NCBI GenBank assembly: GCA_900754715.1
Contig: CAAEDX010000189.1
Coordinates: 1-7,294 of the forward strand
Reading direction: 5' to 3'
Source: Erysipelotrichaceae bacterium
GTDB lineage: Bacteria > Bacillota_I > Bacilli_A > Erysipelotrichales > Erysipelotrichaceae
Length of the DNA stretch: 7,294 nt
Under the pieces are notes generated by a model, which did no database searches, was not told where the DNA came from, and saw nothing but the letters and a program-made list of their open reading frames with translations. A program made the position numbers and the translations under genes. Below are positions 1-7,235 of the stretch, one piece after another (within the stretch, counting starts at the first letter, position 1; each line of letters opens with the position of its first letter).

Positions 1-517
1 AGAGGATAGACATGATGAACATAGATGTTCCTGCCAGAGTCGTCAGTTTTTTCAGCGGATTGAGTCCGCGGCTGGCAATCCAGCAGAAGAACAGGAACAC
101 GACCATGGTCAGTGCCTGTACGACAACAGTGTCCATGCCGTCATACCAGTCCTGACCGCTTGGCATGAATGCCCAGCTGGTTGCCTGAGATAATGCTTTC
201 AGACCGCCGCTGGCCTTGCTGGCAATATAAGTGATATGACATGCCCAGTAAGTCCATCCGGCATAGTAGGCGCTTTTGGATCCGATCGTCTCATGGATCC
301 AGGAACTGACTCCTCCTCCGGAGTCTTTGAATGCGGATCCAAGCTCACCGACCATCAGTGCGTATGGCACGAAATAGAGCGCGAACATCAGGACCCAGCT
401 GAAGATAACCTGCAGACCGTTGAAGTAAACGAAACCATTCAGTACGTTACCGAAACCCCATACGGTGGAGAAAGCCATAAAGGCCAGGTTATACCAAAGA
501 ATCTTCTTTGTCTCCAT
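1..517 (-). CDS. APC-superfamily amino acid permease, N-terminal part (cut by window edge)
   Basis: A minus-strand frame opens with ATG at 517-515 and runs off the left edge, giving 172 residues. It begins METKKILWYNLAFMAFSTVW. At least four hydrophobic segments are visible, at about residues 6-28, 36-57, 84-104 and 122-146. The first contains the glycine-rich break GFGNVLNG, and the second ends in PYALMVGELGSAFKDSGGG. This is the usual APC pattern: an unwound TM1, then a Pro/Glu-containing TM2 followed by a double or triple glycine. Proteins of this superfamily are inner-membrane amino acid symporters or antiporters of roughly 450-500 residues, so about a third is seen here. The tone resembles the glutamate/GABA antiporter and YjeM-like branch, but the substrate cannot be assigned. 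The start is fixed by AAGGAGG 5 nt upstream and by a well-formed promoter just before it. The gene diverges from the CotF-like pair. The overlapping plus-strand frame at 236-649 is an antisense shadow. Confidence 0.9.
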   Translation of the reverse strand, partial: METKKILWYNLAFMAFSTVWGFGNVLNGFVYFNGLQVIFSWVLMFALYFVPYALMVGELGSAFKDSGGGVSSWIHETIGSKSAYYAGWTYWACHITYIASKASGGLKALSQATSWAFMPSGQDWYDGMDTVVVQALTMVVFLFFCWIASRGLNPLKKLTTLAGTSMFIMSIL

Positions 518-550
518 AGCAACCTCCTTTTTTGTGCATTAAGCGTACGC

Positions 551-579
551 ATTATAACACAATTGTGCGTCATTGTAAA
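551..579 (-). promoter_or_regulatory. Promoter of the amino acid permease
   Basis: On the minus strand, TTTACA (579-574) is separated by exactly 17 nt from a perfect TATAAT (556-551). Transcription would start near 544 and give a leader of about 27 nt that ends in the SD before the permease ATG. The spacer contains the perfect palindrome CACAATTGTG (558-567). GCGTACGC (543-550) overlaps the expected start point, and CGCAT-GA-ATGCG (587-598) lies just upstream of the -35. Such palindromes could be operators, but no regulator is identified. Confidence 0.75.
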
Positions 580-637
580 ACAATATCGCATGAATGCGCT
601 TCCTCACAAAAAAATACCAGACATTTTTTGTAAACTG

Positions 638-643
638 TATACT
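638..643 (+). promoter_or_regulatory. Weak candidate -10 for the CotF-like pair
   Basis: TATACT at 638-643 lies about 50 nt before the GTG start at 694 and matches five of six -10 bases. No good -35 is found at 16-18 nt upstream; the best match, ATACCA with an 18-nt spacer, has three of six bases. Use of another sigma factor, for example a sporulation one, is possible but not shown. Confidence 0.25.
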
Positions 644-693
644 GAATAAAAACAGTTGTTTCTGTCCACGCTACAGATGAAAGGAGTGATCAT

Positions 694-900
694 GTGAGCA
701 GCAAGATCAAGCTGACCCCGAAAGATGTCCTTTACATCAGTGATGTGCTGAACCAGTTCAGTGCCTACAACGCAGAGATCGCAGATGACCTCAGCAGCGT
801 AAAGGATAAGTCGCTGAAGCAGGCCATGAACTGCATCAGTGATGGATTCAGTGAACAGTTCGACACATTCAAGAAGATCCTGAAGGAGGCGAGCCGCTGA
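694..900 (+). CDS. Small helical protein, CotF/ferritin-like N-terminal half, GTG start
   Basis: The product is 68 residues and begins with GTG at 694, 7 nt after AAGGAG (681-686). An ATG at 692 cannot be used because it is followed at once by TGA (ATGTGA). The sequence LTPKDVLYISDVLNQFSAYN followed by an amphipathic helix ending in FDTFKKILKEASR resembles the first helical pair of small coat F-like proteins of Bacillota. That family typically starts with an 'LT.KDL.Y..D.L' segment and ends in a helix ending 'H...L...L'. No signal peptide, membrane segment or cysteine pair is seen. It is probably a cytoplasmic four-helix or half-bundle protein, possibly pairing with the product of the next gene, with which it overlaps by one base (TGATG). 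A spore coat role is only a family label; this genus may not sporulate. Coding status is well supported by the SD, the coupling and the shared terminator; function is not. Confidence 0.75.
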   Translation: MSSKIKLTPKDVLYISDVLNQFSAYNAEIADDLSSVKDKSLKQAMNCISDGFSEQFDTFKKILKEASR

Positions 901-1148
901 TGGAAGAAAAGGATATCGCGATGAACGCGCTGCTGGCCTGCCGGCATATGGCAGATCTGCTGCACACCTTCGGGTGTGAGGCAAGCAGTGACATCACGAC
1001 AGATGTCAAGGCCGCTTATGATGCCGTCACCACGCTTCAGCACGACACATATGACATGATGGTCAAAAATGATTGGATGAAGGTGGAATACGAAACAAAG
1101 TCAAAACTGGAAAAGGCATACGGCAAATACAAGAGCCAGGAATGCTGA
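900..1148 (+). CDS. Small CotF-domain-like protein (spore coat F family)
   Basis: The product is 82 residues, and its ATG at 900 overlaps the TGA of the preceding gene (TGATG), a classic translational coupling. An AAGGAGG at 883-889 inside the upstream gene lies 10 nt before the start. The pattern 'D-I-A-x-x-x-L-x-A ... T-F-x-x-E-A-S-S ... Y-D-M-M-V-K-N-D-W' resembles the Coat F domain, whose members read 'D.A.D.L...K.....Y....E.....LR......M...GWY'. The family forms ferritin-like helical bundles and includes Bacillus coat proteins as well as many small proteins of unknown role in Clostridia and Erysipelotrichia. No metal-binding His/Glu set is evident. Together with the 68-residue neighbour it could make one bundle from two chains, which is inference. 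The gene ends 2 nt before a strong bidirectional terminator. The family label is moderate; the molecular role is unknown. Confidence 0.78.
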   Translation: MEEKDIAMNALLACRHMADLLHTFGCEASSDITTDVKAAYDAVTTLQHDTYDMMVKNDWMKVEYETKSKLEKAYGKYKSQEC

Positions 1149-1150
1149 CA

Positions 1151-1180
1151 AAAGGCAGGAGCGATCAGTCTCCTGCCTTT
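1151..1180. terminator. Bidirectional rho-independent terminator between convergent genes
   Basis: AAAGGCAGGAG (1151-1161) and CTCCTGCCTTT (1170-1180) form a perfect 11-bp stem with an 8-nt loop. Both strands end in a short T run (CCTTTT), so the hairpin can serve the CotF-like pair on plus and the aldo/keto reductase on minus. The reductase stop codon (1167-1165) sits in the loop, so one arm encodes its last residues. Confidence 0.88.
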
Positions 1181-1998
1181 TCATAATCATATGTATATGG
1201 GTTGTGGCTCGTATCTTTATATGCATCCTGCGCATTCATCTGCCGGATCTCCTCCTCACTCAAAGAGAATTTCCCGATCGCGATATTGGCACGGATGCGT
1301 TCCGGATGCGAGGACTTAGGGATCACCGCGATCCCACGCTGCAAGTGCCAGCGCAAGATGATCTGTGCCGGCGTACAATCATATTTCGCTGCCAGCTGCT
1401 GCACGAGCGCATTGGAAAAGTCTCCTCTTCCCAGCGGCGCCCATGCCTGTACCTGAATCGTCTTCTGCGCACACAGACGGCTCAAATTTTCTTGCACATT
1501 ATGCAGATTGATTTCAATCTGATTCACGGCAGGAAGGATATCCATATCCTCCAGCCATTGCAGATGGTGGGGAACGGCGTTGCATAACCCGATCGCGCGG
1601 GTTTTTCCTTCTGCGCAGAGCTCGCTCATCGCCTTCCAGCAATCGCGGAGCCTGTTCTTGCTCTGCCCAGGCCAATGGATCAAAAGCAGATCTGCGTGAT
1701 CGCTTTGAAGACGCTGCAAGCTGAGCTGAAAGCTTTCCCTCAGTGCCGCCGGCGTCATGTTCCTCGTATCGATCTTTGTCGTCACAAAAATATCTTCACG
1801 CGGTATCCCGCAGTTTTTCAGTGCCTGCCCAAGCAATGCTTCGTTGCCATACATCTGTGCCGTATCAAACAGCCGATAGCCGCAGTCGTATGCGCAGCGC
1901 ACAGCTTCATCCATCGTATCCTGGTCTTCGATACGATAGAGCCCGAAGCCGATGAGGGGCATGCTCATGCCATTGTTCAAACATATTTTTTCTTTCAT
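1165..1998 (-). CDS. Aldo/keto reductase (AKR family, NADPH-dependent)
   Basis: The protein has 277 residues, the normal length for the small (beta/alpha)8-barrel reductases related to 2,5-diketo-gluconate reductase. The catalytic tetrad is complete: Asp45 and Tyr50 in LFDTAQMYGNE, Lys75 in VTTKID and His108 in LLLIHWPG. The later family blocks are present as AIGLCN (135-140, usually GVSNF), NQIEINLHN (159-167), AWAPLGRG (185-192) and the nucleotide-phosphate site VIPKSSHPERIRAN (225-238), whose Lys228 and Arg234 favour NADPH. Such enzymes reduce aldehydes or ketones to alcohols in the cytosol; the substrate cannot be read from sequence. The ATG at 1998 follows AAGGAG by 7 nt. The gene lies downstream of tuf on the same strand but beyond its terminator and beyond a 134-bp inverted-repeat element, so it is probably its own unit. 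The variant GLCN in place of GVSNF and EINLHN in place of EYHP are mild oddities. Confidence 0.95.
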   Translation of the reverse strand: MKEKICLNNGMSMPLIGFGLYRIEDQDTMDEAVRCAYDCGYRLFDTAQMYGNEALLGQALKNCGIPREDIFVTTKIDTRNMTPAALRESFQLSLQRLQSDHADLLLIHWPGQSKNRLRDCWKAMSELCAEGKTRAIGLCNAVPHHLQWLEDMDILPAVNQIEINLHNVQENLSRLCAQKTIQVQAWAPLGRGDFSNALVQQLAAKYDCTPAQIILRWHLQRGIAVIPKSSHPERIRANIAIGKFSLSEEEIRQMNAQDAYKDTSHNPYTYDYEKAGD

Positions 1999-2017
1999 CT
2001 CAGTGCTCCTTAAAAAG

Positions 2018-2151
2018 AGGCTTAACCATCATAATGGTGACTCAACAGTTTGAACAATGTATTCGGCATCAAAATTATGATACTTTATTGACTTTGTAAG
2101 CTTGTTTCATTGTTTGAAAAGTATTAAGTCACCAAACTGTTGGTTAAGCCT
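2018..2151. mobile_element. MITE-like 134-bp inverted-repeat element with AAAAAG flanks
   Basis: The ends are an 11-bp perfect inverted repeat, AGGCTTAACCA (2018-2028) and TGGTTAAGCCT (2141-2151). Similarity continues inward: TGGTGACT (2035-2042) against AGTCACCA (2127-2134), and TTTGAACAATG (2049-2059) against CATTGTTTGAAA (2108-2119). The element is bounded on both sides by AAAAAG (2012-2017 and 2152-2157), which fits a 6-bp target duplication. It has no coding capacity and is A/T-rich compared with its neighbours. This is the structure expected of a non-autonomous miniature element; no transposase family is recognised from the ends. The right flank is the T tract of the tuf terminator, a common landing site. 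Alternative reading: on the minus strand the outer stem is followed by CTTTTT, so it could be a long terminator or attenuator before the reductase gene. Any reductase promoter must lie in or close to it; TATGAT at 2033-2028 is a weak candidate -10. Confidence 0.5.
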
Positions 2152-2185
2152 AAAAAGAAAAGCAGATACGGAAACCATATCTGCT
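2151..2185 (-). terminator. Rho-independent terminator of the str operon (after tuf)
   Basis: On the minus strand, AGCAGATA (2185-2178) pairs with TATCTGCT (2168-2161). The stem extends inward by one T-G wobble and two G-C pairs to a TTT loop, and is followed by TTTTCTTTTT. It starts 13 nt after the tuf stop codon. The T tract abuts the MITE-like element. Confidence 0.88.
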
Positions 2186-2198
2186 CAATTTGTGTAAA

Positions 2199-3383
<1,185 letters not shown>

Positions 3384-3416
3384 TTTAGTCTTTCCTCCTA
3401 AATAATCGTCAAATAT

Positions 3417-3445
3417 ATTCTAATTCAAACAATTTATAAAAGCAA
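3417..3445 (-). promoter_or_regulatory. Possible internal promoter for tuf
   Basis: In the 77-nt fusA-tuf gap the minus strand reads TTGCTT (3445-3440), a 17-nt spacer, then TAGAAT (3422-3417). The -10 matches five of six bases and the -35 only three. The start would be near 3410, about 27 nt before the tuf ATG. An extra tuf promoter would fit the usual molar excess of EF-Tu over EF-G, but the match is modest. Confidence 0.35.
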
Positions 3446-3462
3446 CCTCATTCTGTCTTTTT

Positions 3463-5541
3463 TTAGTCTTCAGAACTGTTGTTTTTAATGATCTTTTCAG
3501 CGATAGACTTAGGTACTTCGCTGTAGTGGTCGAATTTCATGGAGTAGTTACCACGGCCCTGTGTAAAGGAGCGCAGATCAGTAACATATCCGAACATTTC
3601 TGACAGCGGAATCATGGCACGAACGATGATGGCATTGCCGCGCTCTTCCTGATCAGTGATCTGTCCGCGGCGGGAACTTACGTCACCCATTACGGAACCA
3701 AGATATTCGTTCGGCGCAGTGATCTCCACGTTCATGATCGGCTCAAGGATGACCGGCTTACATTTCTTTCCGGCTTCCTTCAGCGCCATGGAAGCAGCGA
3801 TCTTATATGCCATTTCACTGGAGTCGACATCGTGGTAAGAACCATCAAACAGCGTAGCTTTGATATCGATGACCGGATAACCGGCGATCATACCTTTTTC
3901 CAGCGCATCTTCCAGACCTTCCTGGGTCGGCTTGATGTATTCACGCGGTACGCTGCCGCCGACAGTAGCGTCGATGAACTCGAAGCCCTTGCCTTCTTCA
4001 TTCGGCTCGAAACGGATCCATACGTGACCATACTGACCACGTCCGCCTGACTGACGGATGTACTTACCTTCGCACTCTGCGGCCTGACGGATCGTCTCAC
4101 GGTAAGCGACCTGCGGCGCACCGACCTTTGCTTCGACCTTGAACTCACGGCGCAGACGGTCAACGATGATATCCAGGTGCAATTCACCGACACCAGCGAT
4201 GATGGTCTGTCCCGTTTCCTGGTTCGTGTAAGTCTTGAATGTCGGGTCCTCTTCAGCCAGCTTAGCCAGCGCCAGACCCATCTTGTCCTGGTCGGCCTTT
4301 GTCTTCGGCTCCAGAGACAGCTCGATCACCGGTTCCGGGAATTCCATAGATTCCAGGACGATCGGATGATCCTCGTCACACAGAGTATCGCCGGTCGTCG
4401 TTGCTTTTAAACCTACCGCTGCGGCAATATCTCCGGCATAGACCTGTTCGATCTCCTTACGAGAGTTAGCATGCATCTGTACCAGACGTCCAAAGCGCTC
4501 TTTCTTGTTCTTGGTAGAGTTGAGCACATAGCTTCCTGCTTTCGCCGTACCGGAGTACACACGGAAATAGGTCAGCTTTCCGATGAACGGGTCGCTCATG
4601 ATCTTGAATGCGAGAGCGGAGAATGGCTCATCATCAGAAGCGTGACGCTCTGCTTCTGTACCATCTTCCAGCGTACCTTTGATGGACGGGATGTCCAGCG
4701 GGGAAGGCAAGTAATCAACAACGGCATCCAGCACCATCTGCACACCTTTGTTCTTGTATGCGGATCCGCACAGCACCGGGAAGAAATCGCCGGCGCAGAC
4801 TGCGATGCGCAGCACACGCTTGATCTCCTCGACAGAAGGTTCTTCGCCCTCCAGGACCATCATCATGAAATCTTCATCATAATCAGCGAGATATTCGATC
4901 AGTTTCTGACGATACTCTTCGCACAGATCCTTCAGGTCTTCCGGTACTTCCTCGATCTTGATGTCTGTACCAAGGTCATTTGTATAGATCTCGGCCTTGC
5001 GCTCGATGATGTCCACGATACCAGAGAAAGTAGACTCAGCGCCGATCGGCAGCTGGATCGGGCAGGACTTTGCGCCCAGACGGTCAACGATGGTACGGCA
5101 AGACATCAGGAAGTCTGCGCCGGTCGCATCCATCTTGTTGACGAATACGATACGAGGAACACCATAAGTCGTTGCCTGACGCCATACGGTCTCGGTCTGC
5201 GGCTCTACACCAGCCTTGGCATCCAGAACGGTAACAGCGCCATCGAGCACGCGCAGGGAACGCTCTACTTCAACAGTAAAGTCTACGTGTCCTGGTGTAT
5301 CGATGATGTTGATGCGGTGACCCTTCCAGTGTGCCGTCGTGGCAGCGGAAGTGATCGTGATACCACGTTCCTGCTCCTGAGCCATCCAGTCCATGGTAGA
5401 AGCGCCATCATGCGTTTCACCCATCTTGTGATTGACACCGGTATAGTACAGGATACGCTCTGTCGTCGTGGTCTTACCAGCGTCGATATGAGCCATGATA
5501 CCAATATTACGAGTTTTCTCAAGTGAATATTCTCTTGGCAT
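3463..5541 (-). CDS. fusA: Elongation factor G (EF-G)
   Basis: The 692-residue GTPase drives tRNA-mRNA translocation and, in most bacteria, ribosome recycling with RRF. The G-domain motifs are AHIDAGKT (17-24), RGITI (58-62), DTPGH (80-84) and NKMD (134-137), with CGSAYKNKG as the G5 region. Domain II, the GVGELHLD segment of domain III, domain IV with [11 protein letters not shown] and [15 protein letters not shown] sequence, and domain V ending in [18 protein letters not shown] are all recognisable. The length is typical and there is no frameshift. The ATG at 5541 has a somewhat weak SD (AAAGGGG, 6 nt upstream) located in the short 14-nt gap after rpsG, so translation probably depends partly on coupling to rpsG. 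The long plus-strand frames opposite are shadows caused by high G+C at the third position. Confidence 0.99.
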   Translation of the reverse strand: MPREYSLEKTRNIGIMAHIDAGKTTTTERILYYTGVNHKMGETHDGASTMDWMAQEQERGITITSAATTAHWKGHRINIIDTPGHVDFTVEVERSLRVLDGAVTVLDAKAGVEPQTETVWRQATTYGVPRIVFVNKMDATGADFLMSCRTIVDRLGAKSCPIQLPIGAESTFSGIVDIIERKAEIYTNDLGTDIKIEEVPEDLKDLCEEYRQKLIEYLADYDEDFMMMVLEGEEPSVEEIKRVLRIAVCAGDFFPVLCGSAYKNKGVQMVLDAVVDYLPSPLDIPSIKGTLEDGTEAERHASDDEPFSALAFKIMSDPFIGKLTYFRVYSGTAKAGSYVLNSTKNKKERFGRLVQMHANSRKEIEQVYAGDIAAAVGLKATTTGDTLCDEDHPIVLESMEFPEPVIELSLEPKTKADQDKMGLALAKLAEEDPTFKTYTNQETGQTIIAGVGELHLDIIVDRLRREFKVEAKVGAPQVAYRETIRQAAECEGKYIRQSGGRGQYGHVWIRFEPNEEGKGFEFIDATVGGSVPREYIKPTQEGLEDALEKGMIAGYPVIDIKATLFDGSYHDVDSSEMAYKIAASMALKEAGKKCKPVILEPIMNVEITAPNEYLGSVMGDVSSRRGQITDQEERGNAIIVRAMIPLSEMFGYVTDLRSFTQGRGNYSMKFDHYSEVPKSIAEKIIKNNSSED

Positions 5542-5555
5542 GATGAACCCCTTTC

Positions 5556-6041
<486 letters not shown>

Positions 6042-6052
6042 TCACAATTGAT

Positions 6053-6475
6053 TTATTTCTTAGCTGCTTTCGGCCTCTTCGCACCGTACAGAGAACGGCT
6101 CTGGTTACGGTTTGCTACGCCGGCGCAGTCGAGTGTTCCACGAATGATGTGATAACGAACACCTGGCAGGTCCTTGACACGTCCGCCGCGGATCATGACG
6201 ACACTGTGCTCCTGCAGGTTATGTCCTACACCAGGAATATAAGCGGTAACTTCCATTCCATTGCTCAGACGAACACGGGCATACTTACGAAGCGCTGAGT
6301 TCGGCTTCTTCGGTGTCATCGTACCGACACGGGTGCATACACCACGCTTCTGCGGAGAGCTGAGGTTGGTCGGACGGCTCTTCAGAGAGTTGTATCCTCT
6401 GTTCAATGCAGGTGATTTTGAAAGTTTCACACTGTCCTGACGACCTTTGCGAATTAACTGGTTAATTGTTGGCAT
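6053..6475 (-). CDS. rpsL: 30S ribosomal protein S12
   Basis: The 140-residue protein sits at the decoding centre and controls accuracy. It begins [12 protein letters not shown] and contains the decoding loops [11 protein letters not shown] (54-64) and [13 protein letters not shown] (97-109). Lys56, Lys57 and Lys101, positions where streptomycin resistance substitutions arise in other bacteria, are the sensitive-type lysines. The N-terminal insert (about residues 27-43) makes it longer than the 124-residue E. coli form and is usual in Firmicutes. The start is the ATG at 6475, preceded by AAAGGAGG with 5 nt spacing. The same frame is open for 35 further codons to a GTG at 6580, but that codon lies upstream of the predicted transcript start and lacks an SD. 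This is the first gene of the operon. Confidence 0.98.
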   Translation of the reverse strand: MPTINQLIRKGRQDSVKLSKSPALNRGYNSLKSRPTNLSSPQKRGVCTRVGTMTPKKPNSALRKYARVRLSNGMEVTAYIPGVGHNLQEHSVVMIRGGRVKDLPGVRYHIIRGTLDCAGVANRNQSRSLYGAKRPKAAKK

Positions 6476-6502
6476 AATGTCCTCCTTTCGAGTATCTCTA
6501 TA

Positions 6503-6557
6503 ACACACATTTCCGGGTGTGTCATTTTGAAGCATAAATTTAAGTCCCTCACGGGAC
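6503..6557 (-). promoter_or_regulatory. Two hairpins in the rpsL 5' leader
   Basis: Between the predicted start near 6576 and the rpsL SD, the transcript can fold GTCCC-GTGA-GGGAC (6557-6544) and ACACAC/GTGTGT around an 8-nt loop (6522-6503). Neither is followed by a T run, so they are not terminators. They might bind a ribosomal protein or stabilise the mRNA. No known leader family is recognised. Confidence 0.4.
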
Positions 6558-6582
6558 CACCCATTTTTACGCTTGCTCACCT

Positions 6583-6627
6583 ATCATATAGCAACCTTGG
6601 CACGATGTCAACCAAAAAATAAAAAAC
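6583..6627 (-). promoter_or_regulatory. Main promoter of the str operon, with UP-like element
   Basis: A perfect TTGACA (6611-6606), a 17-nt spacer and TATGAT (6588-6583) form a near-consensus vegetative promoter. Immediately upstream the minus strand reads a run of T6-A-T6 (6626-6614), an A/T block in the place of an UP element, as expected for a ribosomal protein operon. The start is predicted near 6576. Confidence 0.88.
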
Positions 6628-6723
6628 TCTGAAATGAAAAAGTGATCAAAACATTGAGAGATCAAAAATGAGTTCATGCTCTACAGACTGAAAGTTTTAT
6701 GATGTGTTCAATGTCTATACGCA

Positions 6724-6942
6724 GGAGAATATCTTCACAAGCTTGGCTAGAACGGCCAGGAGGACGCGAACCTGATCACATCACATATCAACTCATTTCC
6801 AAAAGAAAGGCTGAATGGCAGGACTCCATTTGAGATGTCAAAGTTTCTGAATCCGGAAATGGCAGAAAGATTTATTCAATTTGGACTCATCGAAATTGAA
6901 AAAGATAAGGTCGTGCTCAACCCTTATCATTTAAAGAAATAA
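6724..6942 (+). pseudogene. Decayed C-terminal remnant of an IS30-type transposase
   Basis: The plus-strand frame from 6751 to the TAA at 6940-6942 encodes 63 residues. It reads GQEDANLITSHINSFPKERL, then NGRTPFEMSKFLN, and ends in VVLNPYHLKK. This matches the C-terminal pattern of IS30-family transposases: 'LTQED...L..HINS..R..LNG.TPFE', a short helix, then 'V.L.P.LLKK'. Upstream in frame are EYLHKLG and a TAG stop at 6748-6750. EYLHKL could be the relic of the family's 'HEYIR.ILPKG' block, with the sequence between it and GQED lost. No DDE catalytic residues, start codon or terminal inverted repeats remain, so the element cannot move by itself. Only about a sixth of a typical transposase is left. 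It sits behind the str operon promoter and is transcribed, if at all, away from rpsL. The first part (6724-6750) is less certain than the rest. Confidence 0.75.
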
Positions 6943-7097
6943 TATTATTTACAACGAAACATCCTCTTCTGAACACGATCCAAAAGCGAAGCGGAATTTA
7001 CTCTGAATGAAAAAATTTCACTTCTTTTTGTCGTGGGCAAAAAGGAGATGTCTACACCAAGCATTGCAGCAGAAAAAGAAAATACTACAAGCAAAAA
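6943..7097. other. Non-coding or degraded spacer
   Basis: No convincing gene is seen. A plus-strand frame without a start codon (6972-7101) encodes about 42 residues including NEKISLLFVVGKKEM and stops at TGA 7099-7101. It may be a coding scrap but is not recognised. A small hairpin CTTTTTG/CAAAAAG spans 7024-7044. IS30 end repeats were looked for and not found. Confidence 0.4.
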
Positions 7098-7141
7098 GTG
7101 ATCCTGCGGCTGAGAAAATGCCCGATCAGTCGCAGGATCAC
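7091..7141 (-). terminator. Long hairpin with T tract on the minus strand
   Basis: GTGATCCTGCG (7098-7108) and CGCAGGATCAC (7131-7141) pair perfectly over 11 bp, and CTGA/TCAG (7110-7113, 7126-7129) extends the stem to 16 positions. On the minus strand the stem is followed by TTTTTGC, the form of a rho-independent terminator. The one irregular position is a G-U pair on the plus RNA but an A-C mismatch on the minus RNA, which would better suit a plus-strand transcript. Which strand uses it is not settled. Confidence 0.55.
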
Positions 7142-7157
7142 AGATTCTGTATGAGTA

Positions 7158-7195
7158 AGTGCAACGATCATTTTTTGCTTTCTTAGCGTTGCATT
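7158..7195 (+). repeat. Inverted repeat, 7-9 bp arms
   Basis: TGCAACG (7160-7166) and CGTTGCA (7187-7193) pair perfectly, and one G-U and one A-U pair extend the stem to 7158 and 7195. The 20-nt loop contains a T6 run. On plus it is followed by TTCTTC. It lies between two stronger hairpins; its function is unknown. Confidence 0.4.
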
Positions 7196-7208
7196 TTCTT
7201 CAGCGTAC

Positions 7209-7235
7209 AAAAAAAAGGAGATCAAGATGATCTCC
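7209..7235 (-). terminator. Compact hairpin plus T8; alternative: SD/start hairpin of a plus-strand gene
   Basis: On the minus strand GGAGATCA (7235-7228), loop TCT and TGATCTCC (7224-7217) form a perfect 8-bp stem followed by eight T (7216-7209), a textbook rho-independent terminator for a gene to the right of the window. The same bases on plus hold AAGGAG (7215-7220) and an ATG (7227-7229) at 6-nt spacing, with SD and first codons paired to each other. Both uses could coexist. Confidence 0.5.

Noticed and set aside
236..649. Plus-strand 137-codon frame
   Set aside because: It lies opposite the permease, whose reading has family motifs, SD and promoter. The frame has no SD and no recognisable content.
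604..1043. Two minus-strand frames opposite the CotF-like genes
   Set aside because: They are antisense shadows without SD sites. The plus-strand genes are coupled, have SDs and end at a terminator.
2018..2151. CRISPR or origin reading of the inverted-repeat region
   Set aside because: There are no regularly spaced repeats, no DnaA-box series and no cas gene; the structure is a single inverted-repeat pair.
4471..5526. 351-codon plus-strand frame opposite fusA
   Set aside because: Antisense shadow of a highly biased gene; no SD and no domain.
6450..6562. Leader peptide starting at ATG 6562-6560 and overlapping the rpsL start
   Set aside because: It begins only about 14 nt after the predicted transcript start and has no SD, so there is little reason to think it is translated.
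6476..6580. 35-codon N-terminal extension of S12
   Set aside because: The GTG at 6580 is upstream of the predicted transcript start, and the extension is not part of the S12 family. The ATG at 6475 has a strong SD and begins the conserved MPTINQL.
6972..7101. Plus-strand open stretch of about 42 codons including an ATG at 7048
   Set aside because: There is no start with proper SD spacing (AAGGAG touches the ATG directly) and no recognisable family. At most it is a gene scrap.
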